64,000 nt of DNA from positions 62,001-126,000 of the forward strand of contig JAWKUK010000014.1 of the NCBI GenBank assembly GCA_041398605.1, given 5' to 3'. This DNA comes from JAWKUK01 sp041398605 (lineage in GTDB: Bacteria > Planctomycetota > UBA1135 > GCA-002686595). The translations under genes and the position numbers were made by a program. The notes beneath the pieces are model-generated. The model was given only the letters and a program-made list of their open reading frames with translations, was not told where the DNA came from and did no database searches. Positions 52,311 through 60,472 of this stretch are shown piece after piece (position 1 is the stretch's first letter; each line of letters begins with the position of its first letter).

Positions 52311-53495
52311 TCAATCGGACTCCGTCGCGATCGGCGCGACGGGATCGAAGGCGTACGCGACGCCGCCCTTCTCGAACCAGCACTTCTCGAGGTCCTCGCG
52401 AAGGTAGGTGCGGCGGACCTCGCCCGGCCAATAGGCGGCGGGGTCGTTGACCCGGACCTGGCCGGCGGGCCCGATCCCAGTCACGACCAGGAGGTGCCCC
52501 TCCGTCGCCGTATAGGGCGCGCCGCGGAGCTCCCCCGGCTCTGCGCGGATGCTCGCGACGAGCGGTACGCCGCGCTTCAAGAACTCTGCGACCGCGTTCC
52601 AGGACGAGACGCGCACCAGCGAACCTGGCACGCCCGAGCAGAACGCGCCCTGCACGGCGCGCGACCAATTGCCATAGATCTCGTGGGTCGGATCGAGCAG
52701 TGTCGCCGCGAGCGAGGCCGTGGGCACTTTGACTCCGTTCAGCTCCATCACCATCGCGACAGAGGTCGGGCTGCACACCGAGCCCGCGATGCGCGGGTCT
52801 TCCAGGCGCTGGCTCCGCACAGGCACGCGCACCTCGACCGGGGCTGGCCAGTCTTCGACCGCAGCCTGGGCGAGGCGGGACGGGAGCGCGCGCCGGTCCG
52901 TGAACACCAGGCTCGTCCGGTGCACCTCGAGCTCGCCGGGCCCGCCCGTCCCCTCGATGCGTAGCTGAGCGCGATCCCAGGCCACCTCCGACTCGAAGAC
53001 ATCGACGACCACCTTGCCGCCGTCGAAGAGCGTATAGCGCGTCGTGACGGGGGTGCCCCAATCGCCGATCAGGAGCCACGGGGACCAGTATCCGTCCTGC
53101 GCCCGACCCACGCGGATGTCCACGCGGAACGACGCGCTGTCGGGCGCGGCCACGTTCCAGCTCGGCAACAGGTCGGTGAACGGCTGCTCGCGCTGGACGA
53201 TGCGCGAGGTGTAGCTCCCTCCGTCCGCGGCGAGCCGCAGTGAGCGCCCGCCGACCTCGAGCCGGCCCTCGTGCAGCGTGTCGCCCGGGCCGACGGACAG
53301 CGGCGCGAGAAAGACGAAGCCGTGCAAGGGCTCCTTGAAGCTCGGCGCGAGGTCGGTGTCTGGGGGGCTCGACGCGGGCGCTGCCTCCGGTGCGAGGGGC
53401 GGCGGGTGCTGGACCCCGTGGCAGCCCACCAGGGCCAGCCACAGCCACGCCACGGTCCGCGCGGCGCGCGAAGAGGGTTCGGGTGCGCGTGTCAT
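52311..53495 (-). CDS. C39-like cysteine peptidase lipoprotein
   Basis: This 394-residue protein starts with a signal peptide ending at Cys25 (LALVGC), so it is probably a lipoprotein. The N-terminal 220 residues are beta-rich (DGYWSPWLLIGDWGTPVTTR). The C-terminal domain is papain-like of the peptidase C39_2 type: Cys241 in AGSVCSPTSVAMVM, His334 in EGHLLVVTGIG and Asn350-Asp351 in VNDPAAYWPG. All three catalytic positions are present. It may cleave or bind peptides in the periplasm. The gene is divergent from the VanX-like gene starting 25 bp away, so both promoters must overlap coding or lie in a very short gap. It stands 73 bp downstream-facing from the oxidoreductase start. Confidence 0.85.
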   Translation of the reverse strand: MTRAPEPSSRAARTVAWLWLALVGCHGVQHPPPLAPEAAPASSPPDTDLAPSFKEPLHGFVFLAPLSVGPGDTLHEGRLEVGGRSLRLAADGGSYTSRIVQREQPFTDLLPSWNVAAPDSASFRVDIRVGRAQDGYWSPWLLIGDWGTPVTTRYTLFDGGKVVVDVFESEVAWDRAQLRIEGTGGPGELEVHRTSLVFTDRRALPSRLAQAAVEDWPAPVEVRVPVRSQRLEDPRIAGSVCSPTSVAMVMELNGVKVPTASLAATLLDPTHEIYGNWSRAVQGAFCSGVPGSLVRVSSWNAVAEFLKRGVPLVASIRAEPGELRGAPYTATEGHLLVVTGIGPAGQVRVNDPAAYWPGEVRRTYLREDLEKCWFEKGGVAYAFDPVAPIATESD

Positions 53496-53519
53496 GCGCC
53501 ACCTTTATACGCTTGGGGC

Positions 53520-54440
53520 GTGGCCAGCCAACAGACGTCCCTCCCTTCGCGCTCGCCCCGAGCGCCGCTACGCAGCGGCCCCCCCCTGACGTGCGGCCCC
53601 CCTTTGGCTTGCGGCCCTCCTTTGGCTTGCGACACTGCGTGCGACACTGCGCGCGGCACGGGACGCGGCACGGGGCGCGGCACGGCGCTCGGCGCCGCCT
53701 GCGTGCTCCTCGCGGCCCTCGCCGGCGCCGCCTGCGGCGCGCGCAGGTCCGTGGTCGCCGACGTCGTGCCGGTGCGCGTCGCGCCGACCGAGGACCCGCT
53801 GCTCGACGTCGCACGTTGGGACCCGCGCATCCGCGTCCGGCCGGTCTACGCGACGCCCGACAACTTCGTCGGGGAGGCCCTCTACCCCGTGCCGCGCGTG
53901 CTGCTGCGGCGGTCGCTCCTCGTGCGCCTCTCACGCGTCGCGGACGCGCTGCAGGCCGAAGGCTTTGGCCTGCTCGTCTACGACGGCTATCGCCCCTGGG
54001 CGGTGACGAAGCGCATGTGGGACCTGGTCGGCGACCCGGACTTCGTCGCGGACCCGCGCCGCGGCTCGCGCCACAACCGCGGGATGGCGGTCGATGTGAC
54101 GCTCGTCGACCTCGCGGGGCGCGCGCTCCCGATGCCGACCAGCTTCGATGCGTTCCTGCCCGAGGCCGCCGCCGCCGCCGAGGTGCCGCCGCCAGGGAGG
54201 AGGAATCGCGACCGGCTCATCGCAGCGATGCGCGCGGAGGGCTTCGAGGTCCTGGCGTCTGAGTGGTGGCACTTCGACGCCGAGGGTTGGCGCGAGCGCG
54301 ACGTGCTCGACGTCGCGCTGCCGGACGTGCCGACCTTGTCCGATGCCGAGGCGACCCGCGCGGCGTTTGTCGGGGTGAGCGCGGGAGCGGGGCAAATGAG
54401 CGCGGGAGCGGGGCAGTTGAGCGCAGGAGCGCGGCAATGA
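53520..54440 (+). CDS. VanX/DdpX-type D-Ala-D-Ala dipeptidase-like lipoprotein
   Basis: This 306-residue protein contains the M15D zinc dipeptidase signature SRHNRGMAVDVTLVD (His/Asp ligands) and the later SEWWHFD (catalytic Glu, ligand His). YDGYRPWAVTKRMWDLVG between them is also typical. Family members split D-Ala-D-Ala. The N-terminus has a hydrophobic segment ending LAGAACG, a possible lipobox, preceded by a 55-residue Arg/Thr/Cys-rich region made of short repeats (GPPLACGPPLAC, RGTGRGTGRGT). The C terminus ends in a 7-residue repeat (SAGAGQM, SAGAGQL, SAGARQ) from a 21-bp DNA repeat. GTG at 53520 is the only good start. It is coupled by ATGA overlap to the next membrane protein gene. 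Confidence 0.85.
   Translation: MASQQTSLPSRSPRAPLRSGPPLTCGPPLACGPPLACDTACDTARGTGRGTGRGTALGAACVLLAALAGAACGARRSVVADVVPVRVAPTEDPLLDVARWDPRIRVRPVYATPDNFVGEALYPVPRVLLRRSLLVRLSRVADALQAEGFGLLVYDGYRPWAVTKRMWDLVGDPDFVADPRRGSRHNRGMAVDVTLVDLAGRALPMPTSFDAFLPEAAAAAEVPPPGRRNRDRLIAAMRAEGFEVLASEWWHFDAEGWRERDVLDVALPDVPTLSDAEATRAAFVGVSAGAGQMSAGAGQLSAGARQ
54375..54437. repeat. 21-bp tandem repeat, three units, at the end of the VanX-like gene
   Basis: GTGAGCGCGGGAGCGGGGCA and two near-identical copies (starting ATGAGC and TTGAGC) occupy 54375-54437. They encode the last residues of the VanX-like protein and end at the ATG of the next gene. Each unit begins with a potential start codon. Confidence 0.85.
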
Positions 54441-55228
54441 CGAGCCCGAAGCGGCTCGGTCCGTCCAGCGAAGCAGCGCCTCTTGGCGACGCGTCCAGGG
54501 AGTCCACGGCGCCGCGCGCCGCGCCTGTTGCTGGCCCCCCGCCTGCGGGGCGCGCGCTGTGGGGCGGCCTCCTGGGCGGCCTCTGCCTCGCGGGGTGCGC
54601 GCTCGCTGGCGGGCTCGCGGGCGCCGCGCGCGAGCCGCTGCTCGTGTGGGGCGCCCTGTCCGCCGCGCCGCTGGGCGCGCTCGCCGCCGCGGCCTGCCCA
54701 ACGGCGACGGGACCCGTGCGTTCGCTCGCGCGTCTTGGCCCTGGCGGGCTCGTATTCGCCCTCCCTGCGCTCGCCCTCGTGCTGCCCGCGCTCGCGTTGG
54801 GTCCCGCGCGACCTTGGGCTGCCACGGTCCTGCTGGGGCTCTTTGCCCTGGGCGCCGGCGTGGCGGGTTGGGCCCCGCGCACCCGCGCGGAGCGCCACGG
54901 GGCGCCCGGCGCCGGCCCCGCGCTCGCGCTGCTCGCGCTCGGCGCCCTCTTGCACGGCGCCCCGGTCCGCTACGGCCTCGGGCGCGCGCCTTGGCCGCCC
55001 GCGGTGGCCGCGCGCGCCCTCGACCTCGCGCCGAGCGCGCTCGTGATGGAGGCCGCCGGCGTCGACTGGCTCCGCCGCCCGGCGCTCTACGGGCCCGCCG
55101 GCGCGGACTCGATCAGCCCTTCGCTCCGCGCTCCGTGGCGCCCTGCGCTTGCAGGCGCCGTGGCGCTCATGCTTGGATTCACCTCCCTCGCGGCCGCTCG
55201 GGTCGCGCAACGCCGACGTCAGGCCTAG
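54437..55228 (+). CDS. hypothetical multi-span membrane protein
   Basis: This 263-residue protein has about five hydrophobic spans (WGGLLGGLCLAGCALAGGLAG, LLVWGALSAAPLGALAAAAC, GLVFALPALALVLPALALG shortened, TVLLGLFALGAGVAGWA, PALALLALGALLHG) and a final span near the C terminus (LAGAVALMLGFTSLAAARV). The N-terminal 35 residues are polar. I do not recognise the family. It overlaps the VanX-like gene by ATGA and is followed after two bases by the NIL-domain gene, so it belongs to that operon; a role in the envelope or in peptide transport is only a guess. Confidence 0.75.
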   Translation: MTSPKRLGPSSEAAPLGDASRESTAPRAAPVAGPPPAGRALWGGLLGGLCLAGCALAGGLAGAAREPLLVWGALSAAPLGALAAAACPTATGPVRSLARLGPGGLVFALPALALVLPALALGPARPWAATVLLGLFALGAGVAGWAPRTRAERHGAPGAGPALALLALGALLHGAPVRYGLGRAPWPPAVAARALDLAPSALVMEAAGVDWLRRPALYGPAGADSISPSLRAPWRPALAGAVALMLGFTSLAAARVAQRRRQA

Positions 55229-55230
55229 AC

Positions 55231-55482
55231 ATGTCACCCCGCAAGTTCTTTTGCACGTTCCCCCAGGAGCTGATCTCCGAGCCGATCGTGTCGCACACGC
55301 TCGGCGACAAGTTCGGGGTGGTCCCCAACATCCGTGCCGCGAGCATCTCCGACACGATGGCGCTCGTCGCGGTCGAGATCGAGGGCACGGCGCAGCAGAT
55401 CGAGGACTCGGTCGCCTACCTCCGCGAGCGCGGGGTCCGCGTCGAAGAGATCGCCGAGGGCGAAGGGTTCCCGAAGCCGTGA
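55231..55482 (+). CDS. NIL-domain protein
   Basis: This 83-residue protein is a single NIL domain (ferredoxin-like fold): FFCTFPQELISEPIVSHTLG, then GVVPNIRAASISDTMALVAV, then a regulatory helix region (QQIEDSVAYLRERGVRVEEI). NIL domains usually occur at the C terminus of methionine ABC ATPases (MetN) or beside ferredoxins, where they bind methionine-like ligands; stand-alone copies are known. It is squeezed between a membrane protein gene (2-bp gap) and the gamma-glutamyltransferase gene (GTGA overlap). Its small size and fold could be confused with PurS, but the sequence is of the NIL type. Confidence 0.8.
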   Translation: MSPRKFFCTFPQELISEPIVSHTLGDKFGVVPNIRAASISDTMALVAVEIEGTAQQIEDSVAYLRERGVRVEEIAEGEGFPKP

Positions 55483-57407
55483 GCGCTGCTCGCCCTGCCG
55501 CTTGTGCGGCGCCCCGCAGCGCCCGAGCGCGCCGGGGCGCGGCGTCGTACGTCGGCCTGCTCTGCGCCTCCCTCGGCGCGGCCGCGGCGGGGCTCGGGTG
55601 CCGTGGCACCGACCCCTTCGTCGAGTCCGTGCACGTCGTGCGGCCGTCCGCGGGCGCGGTCGTCTCCGAGCACCCGCTCGCGACGCGTGTCGGCCTCGCG
55701 GTGCTCGACGCGGGCGGCAACGCCGCCGACGCTGCGGTCGCGACCGCGCTGGCGCTCGCGGTCGTGTACCCGCAAGCCGGCAACCTCGGCGGCGGCGGGT
55801 TCGCGGTGTGGGCGCCGGCGAGCGGCGACGCGGCCACGCTCGACTTCCGCGAGACGGCGCCGAGCGGCTACACCCAAGACCTCTACCTCGGCGCTGACGG
55901 CGAAGTGGTGACCGAGCGCTCGCTCGTGACGCCGCTCGCCGTCGGCGTTCCGGGTTCGCCTGCGGGCCTGTACGAGCTCTACCGTCGCTTTGGTTCGCAG
56001 CGCCTCTCGTTTGCACAGCTCTGTGAAGGCGCGATCGCCCTCGCAGAGGACGGGTTCTCCGTCGACGCTTGGTTCGCGCGCGACCTCGCGCGGGAATCGA
56101 CACGGAAGCTGTTGACGCATGACCCCGGCGCGGCGGCGCTGTTCTACCCCGGCGGCCGCGCGCTCGTCGAAGGGGACCGCTTTGTGCAGCCGAAGCTGGC
56201 GCAGACGCTGCGGCGGCTCGCGTTGCGCGAGCCTGCGGCGAGCTTCTACAGCGGGCCCGTCGCCGACGCGATCGTCGCGGACTTGCGCGAGGCGGACGAG
56301 CGCGCGGGGCTGGTGGCTGGCGAGCGCCTGATGTCACGGGCGGACCTCGCTGGTTACGAAGTGCGCATGCGCGCGCCGCTCGAAGGATCGTTCGCGGGGC
56401 GGCGGGTCCTCTCCATGGGGCCGCCAAGCTCCGGCGGGATCGTGTTGCTGCAGGTGCTCGGTGTGCTCGAGGGGCTGCCGTTGCAGCACCAACGCGGCGC
56501 GCGGCGCGAGCGGCTCGCGCTCGGGCTCGACGAAGTCTCGACCGATGAGGAGCGCGCGGCAGCCGAGGTCGGCCTCGACGCCCGCGCCGTCCATTGGTGG
56601 ATCGAGGCCTTCCGGCGCGCGTTCGCCGATCGCGCAGAGCACCTAGGTGACCCCGACCATGTCGACGTGCCCGTCGCGGCGCTCCTCGCGCCCGATTGGA
56701 TCGCAGAGCGCCGCGTGTCGATCGGTGAGCGCGCGGACCTGAACGTCGGAGCGCGGGTCCTGCCGCCGGTCGAGGGCCCGGGCGAGACGACTCACCTCTC
56801 CGTCGTGGACCGCGAAGGGAACGCCGTCAGCCTCACGACGACGTTGAACGGGACGTTCGGCAGCGGCATCTACGTCGATGCGGCGGGCTTCCTGCTCAAC
56901 AACGAGCTCGACGACTTCTCGATCAAGCCGGGCACGCCCAACATGTTCGGGCTCGTCGGGAGCGCGGCGAACCAGCTCGCGCCGCTGCGGCGGCCGCTCT
57001 CGTCGATGACGCCGACGGTCGTCTTGGGCGCGGACGGCCGCGTTGAGATCGTCATCGGCGCGCCTGGCGGCCCGCGCATCATCACGGCGGTGACGCAGGT
57101 GCTGCTGCGCATGCTGGCGTACGATCAGTCGCTCGAGGACGCGATCCGCGCGCCGCGACTGCACCAACAATGGCGGCCCGAGACGACGCGTTTTGAGGAA
57201 GGTTGGCCCGCCGCGTTGCTGACGACGCTGGCGCGTGACCATGCCCAGCCGCTGCGCGATCCCGAAGACCGGGGCTTCGCGAGCGTGCAGGGCATCTCCG
57301 TGGCCGAGGACGGGACGGTCGACGCGTTCAGCGACCCGCGCCGCGGCGGCGCGGCGGGGATCCAGGGCAAGGGCCTCGCGCGCCCGGCGCTGCCGCCGCA
57401 GCGCTGA
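55479..57407 (+). CDS. ggt: gamma-glutamyltransferase lipoprotein
   Basis: This 642-residue autoprocessing Ntn hydrolase cleaves gamma-glutamyl bonds (glutathione, gamma-Glu peptides) in the periplasm. The signal peptide ends at Cys41 (GLGC), suggesting a lipoprotein. GGT landmarks are present: VSEHPLATRVGLAVLDAGGN, GNLGGGGFAVWAP, LDFRETAPSG, MGPPSSGGIVLLQVLGVLEG, then the processing site with nucleophile Thr437 in GETTHLSVVDREGNAVSLTT, and PLSSMTPTVVL. GTG at 55479 overlaps the NIL gene stop (GTGA), so translation is coupled. With the VanX-like dipeptidase upstream, the operon looks directed at wall-derived or gamma-glutamyl peptides. Confidence 0.93.
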   Translation: MSAARPAACAAPRSARARRGAASYVGLLCASLGAAAAGLGCRGTDPFVESVHVVRPSAGAVVSEHPLATRVGLAVLDAGGNAADAAVATALALAVVYPQAGNLGGGGFAVWAPASGDAATLDFRETAPSGYTQDLYLGADGEVVTERSLVTPLAVGVPGSPAGLYELYRRFGSQRLSFAQLCEGAIALAEDGFSVDAWFARDLARESTRKLLTHDPGAAALFYPGGRALVEGDRFVQPKLAQTLRRLALREPAASFYSGPVADAIVADLREADERAGLVAGERLMSRADLAGYEVRMRAPLEGSFAGRRVLSMGPPSSGGIVLLQVLGVLEGLPLQHQRGARRERLALGLDEVSTDEERAAAEVGLDARAVHWWIEAFRRAFADRAEHLGDPDHVDVPVAALLAPDWIAERRVSIGERADLNVGARVLPPVEGPGETTHLSVVDREGNAVSLTTTLNGTFGSGIYVDAAGFLLNNELDDFSIKPGTPNMFGLVGSAANQLAPLRRPLSSMTPTVVLGADGRVEIVIGAPGGPRIITAVTQVLLRMLAYDQSLEDAIRAPRLHQQWRPETTRFEEGWPAALLTTLARDHAQPLRDPEDRGFASVQGISVAEDGTVDAFSDPRRGGAAGIQGKGLARPALPPQR

Positions 57408-57482
57408 GGGCCGCGCGCGCACCTGGACGGCCTTGGGGCCTGCATTCCAGCGCGGCTCGTTCGCCCCTGGCATAGGAAGCAG

Positions 57483-57519
57483 CGGAGCCCGCGCGGACCA
57501 CAGGTCGGCGCGGGCTCCG
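57483..57519. terminator. 12-bp perfect hairpin between convergent genes
   Basis: CGGAGCCCGCGC (57483-57494) pairs perfectly with GCGCGGGCTCCG (57508-57519) with a 13-nt loop, followed by TTCG. It lies between the stop of ggt (57407) and that of the gene at 57569, so it probably ends transcription from both sides. Confidence 0.7.
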
Positions 57520-57568
57520 TTCGATCAGTCAGCGTGGTCGTGGGTGGTGGGCCCGCTTCCCGCGCCGC

Positions 57569-58510
57569 TCAACCGCCGAGGTCGGACAGGTCGAGGTCGT
57601 CGACATTGATGCCGAGGTCGCCCTCGCCACCGCCGCCCGCGGCCGCCTTCTCCATCTCTTCGAGCACCTTGCCCTTCGCGAGCTTCTCGCGGAAGTAGCG
57701 GTCCGGCGCGGCCAAGTGGCGGCGCCACACGTCGTGCAGCTCGACGATGAGGACCAGGTTGTAGTACAGGTCCTTGCGCTCGAGCTCGCCGCCAGAGACC
57801 GCCGGCGTCCGCCAGTCGAAGGCGAGCACCTTCTCGGCGTCGACGCCGCCGCCGCCGCGGATGCGGTCCAGCAAGCGCTGGGCCTTCATGCCGAGGACGT
57901 TGTCGTCGGGGTTGCGAAGGTTCAGCTTGATGAACTCGTTCGTGATCGCAGGCCAGGCGTTCAGGCCCGCCTCTTCGAGGCGCTTCTCTGCGCGGTTGCC
58001 CTTGGCGCCCGCGTTCGGGTCGAACATGAGCTTGGCGTCGTCCGAGAGCGCCGTCCAGGTCGCGTCGTCCATCCCCGGGGGCTTGCCGTAGGGGGTCAGG
58101 ACGGACAGATCGACGCCGTTCGGGTCATTGACCTGGTTCGGGTTCTTCGTGATCGCGAGGACGTTCCATGCGTCGGGGTCCTTTGCGCTCGGCAGGTTGC
58201 CGAGCGCTTCGCGGATCGCCTTGGCCTTTTCGACCTCGTCCTCGGTGGGGGCCTCCGGCTTAGCGGGCATCGCAGCCTTCGCCCCGGCACCGTCGGCGGG
58301 CGCGCCGTCTGTCGTCGCGCTCGGCGCGCCTTCGCCGGCGCCGCCGGCGTCCGCGAGGGTGGCGTCGCCGTCCGGGTTGGTGTCCGTCTCACCGGTCGCC
58401 CCGGCGACCGGGGTCGTGCCCGTCGGCGCCGGTGTCTCCTCGGGCGGCAGGTTCATGAAGTAGTAGCCGCCCGCCGCTGCGCCGATCACAACGATGCCCG
58501 TCGCGATCAT
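57569..58510 (-). CDS. membrane-anchored hypothetical protein, main part
   Basis: This 313-residue frame starts MIATGIVVIGAAAGGYYFM, a single membrane span, then an acidic Pro/Thr/Gly-rich linker, then a folded region (EDEVEKAKAIREALGNLPSA, DPDAWNVLAITKNPN, RGGGGVDAEKVLAFDWR, DRYFREKLAKGKVLEEM). No family is recognised. The sequence just before the ATG in this frame reads PKKRSPIP, a typical cytoplasmic flank of a membrane span. This suggests that the frame was once continuous with the Ala/Lys-rich protein at 58507-58881 and that one base is missing between them. Alternatively the ATGA overlap at 58507-58510 couples two separate genes. There is no Shine-Dalgarno before this ATG. Confidence 0.65.
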   Translation of the reverse strand: MIATGIVVIGAAAGGYYFMNLPPEETPAPTGTTPVAGATGETDTNPDGDATLADAGGAGEGAPSATTDGAPADGAGAKAAMPAKPEAPTEDEVEKAKAIREALGNLPSAKDPDAWNVLAITKNPNQVNDPNGVDLSVLTPYGKPPGMDDATWTALSDDAKLMFDPNAGAKGNRAEKRLEEAGLNAWPAITNEFIKLNLRNPDDNVLGMKAQRLLDRIRGGGGVDAEKVLAFDWRTPAVSGGELERKDLYYNLVLIVELHDVWRRHLAAPDRYFREKLAKGKVLEEMEKAAAGGGGEGDLGINVDDLDLSDLGG

Positions 58511-58881
58511 CGGGATCGGGCTGCGCTTCTTCGGCTGCGCGCGGCAGCGCGTCGGCGCCCGCCGCCCTCGCCGTCGCCGGCCGCCCGGGCCGGGCGGGCG
58601 CCGCCCGCCTTGCCTGCGCTTGGGCCGGCGCTCGGGCGCGCAGCCGGTGCTTTGCCCGCCGCAGCCTTCGCGGCGGGGGCCTTCGCAGCGGGGGCCCTGC
58701 CTGCCGCGGGCTTCGCGGCGGGGGCCTTCGCGGGCGCGCTGCCCACGGCCGCCTCTTCTGCGCGGCGCTGCGCCAGCAAGCGGTCCTTCATCGATTGACC
58801 AGCGGGCTGTGCCGCTCCGGTCGTCTTCGCCTGGCCCGGCTTCTTCGCGGGCACGCGGCGCGGCTCGTTCTTGTCGCTCAT
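58507..58881 (-). CDS. Ala/Lys/Pro-rich protein, possibly the N-terminal part of the next gene
   Basis: This 124-residue basic, low-complexity protein begins MSDKNEPRRVPAKKPGQAKT. A 5-7 residue repeat of the type APAAKPAAGRAPAAKAP follows, resembling histone H1-like tails or disordered cytoplasmic extensions. It ends in an Arg/Ala-rich stretch (DGEGGGRRRAAARSRRSAAR) that looks unnatural compared with the reading in the neighbouring frame. It and the 57569-58510 frame may be one gene broken by a single-base loss in the G+C-rich run at 58520-58575. Upstream lies the zinc-ribbon gene (70-bp gap, same strand). Confidence 0.5.
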   Translation of the reverse strand: MSDKNEPRRVPAKKPGQAKTTGAAQPAGQSMKDRLLAQRRAEEAAVGSAPAKAPAAKPAAGRAPAAKAPAAKAAAGKAPAARPSAGPSAGKAGGARPARAAGDGEGGGRRRAAARSRRSAARSR

Positions 58882-58951
58882 CGCTGGTGAACTCTGTTCG
58901 TGGGGAGAGGTCTGTGCGGGGGGTCCGGAAAGGAGGCGTTCGCAGCGCGGC

Positions 58952-60328
58952 TCAGCCGCCCGCGCGCTCCCGCTTGATGCGCTCGAACTCCTGGCGCTCG
59001 CGCTCCGTGCGCGGCTGCCAGTCCGGGTCGTCCATCAACGGGTCGTCGGCGAGGCTCGGCTTGCCGTCGTACTTCTTGTACTTGCGGTCGTACCAGCCGA
59101 ACCACTGCTTCAGGCCTGACTCGATGCGCTCTTTCGTGGCGCCGAGCGATTCGTCGGGCTTGAAGGTCGTGTTGTAGTTCGTCAGCTCGAAGAGCGTCTG
59201 GTGCACGAGGCCGAGGCGCATCAGCTCCGTGCTGCGCGCTTCGTCGTTCGGCCCCGTCAGGATCGGCATCGCCGTGTGGATGGTCGTCAAGAGCGGCGCG
59301 ATCGCCGGCTTGCCGATGGCCACGAGGTCGGCGTTCGCTTCGGTGCGCACCCGCGGGCGCGCGTCGAGGTCCATCCTCTTGCGGATGAGCTCGTCGATCC
59401 GGTCGCGCTCCGCTTGAGGGACATCGTCTTCGTACGGGATCGCGCGGATATCACCCTCAATCACGAAGGAGCCGTCCGCGAGGGTGCGCTTCGTCGTCTT
59501 CTTGTGCTTCTTCTTCCGCAGGGCCGCGAGCTCCTCCGGCGACAGGTAGCGACCCCAGCCCGCGACGCGCCAACGGGGCTCGCGGCTGCCATCGGAGCGC
59601 TTGTCGACGAGGCGCCATTCCATGGTGCGGTTCGTGCCGTCGTCGTCGACCAGGCGCATCATCTTGAGGTGCACGATGCAGGTGCCCTCGTCCATCGACG
59701 CGACGCTGCCCTCGAAGGGGCGCCACGTCGTGAGGAGGTTGTCGGGCTCGACGACTTGCATGCCCGCTACGAGCTGATCGAGGTAGAGGTTGCGGTCGAT
59801 CAGCTCGAGCTCGCCCCAGGTCGGGATGGCCAGGGCCTCGGGCACCGGGGTCGGCTCGACGCCTTCCCCCAAGTTCTCGTTGGCTGCGACGGCGTCCTCG
59901 ATCGCTTCCGCGTTGGCTGCGAGCTCGCGCCCGCGCCAATCCGCGTAGGCCGAGGGCGGGTCGATGGCCTCGAGCAGCTTCGGGCTGTTCTGCGCGACGG
60001 CGGCCGCGTGGAGGTCGCGCGTCAGCTTGACGGCGGGGGAGTCCCAGCCCAACTCGTCGACCATGACGGGCGGGGGCAGGCTGACCTCCTCGGTCTCCAC
60101 CGGTGGCGCCGGCGGGTCGCCGCCAGTGGCGATCGTGATGATGATCGCGGCCGCGATCACGACCCCGCCGATGATGAAGTACTTGGTCGGGTCGTCTTTC
60201 TTGGCGGCCTTGGCGCCAGGGCGGCGAGCGACGTAGACGTGGCTACAGGTCGCACAGCGGACCTTCGCGCCTTCCTTGCTATCGGGGATCTTGGCCTGCG
60301 CGCCGCAGGACGTGCACTGGATGAGCAT
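58952..60328 (-). CDS. MJ0042-type zinc-ribbon membrane protein
   Basis: This 458-residue protein starts with a zinc ribbon (MLIQCTSCGAQAKIPDSKEG, KVRCATCSHVY: two CxxC pairs) of the MJ0042 type, common at the N-terminus of planctomycete and delta-proteobacterial membrane proteins. One membrane span follows at about 50-68 (YFIIGGVVIAAAIIITIATG). The remaining 390 residues form an uncharacterised domain (LIDRNLYLDQLVAGMQVVEP, WRLVDKRSDGSREPRWRVAG, DDVPQAERDRIDELIRKRMD) with a HEAT-like segment at IGKPAIAPLLTTIHT. Function unknown. It is the first gene of a possible minus-strand operon with the two frames downstream, which also encode a membrane-anchored protein. Confidence 0.8.
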   Translation of the reverse strand: MLIQCTSCGAQAKIPDSKEGAKVRCATCSHVYVARRPGAKAAKKDDPTKYFIIGGVVIAAAIIITIATGGDPPAPPVETEEVSLPPPVMVDELGWDSPAVKLTRDLHAAAVAQNSPKLLEAIDPPSAYADWRGRELAANAEAIEDAVAANENLGEGVEPTPVPEALAIPTWGELELIDRNLYLDQLVAGMQVVEPDNLLTTWRPFEGSVASMDEGTCIVHLKMMRLVDDDGTNRTMEWRLVDKRSDGSREPRWRVAGWGRYLSPEELAALRKKKHKKTTKRTLADGSFVIEGDIRAIPYEDDVPQAERDRIDELIRKRMDLDARPRVRTEANADLVAIGKPAIAPLLTTIHTAMPILTGPNDEARSTELMRLGLVHQTLFELTNYNTTFKPDESLGATKERIESGLKQWFGWYDRKYKKYDGKPSLADDPLMDDPDWQPRTERERQEFERIKRERAGG

Positions 60329-60472
60329 GGGTGGTTTCCGACGGGGGCGCTCCGGGGGGGCGGGGCAGAGGCGCCTCGCCGTACGGGGTCCTCCTAGCGC
60401 AGTGGCGTGTCGTCGGGGACACTACCGGGCCCAGGGAAGTGGCGCAAGGCGCCGCGCCCCCGGGGGACCCCC

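Noticed and set aside
55231..55482. A separate PurS subunit
   Set aside because: Size and fold class are similar, but the sequence pattern is that of a NIL domain, it is far from purL/purQ, and PurL already carries a PurS-like N-terminus.
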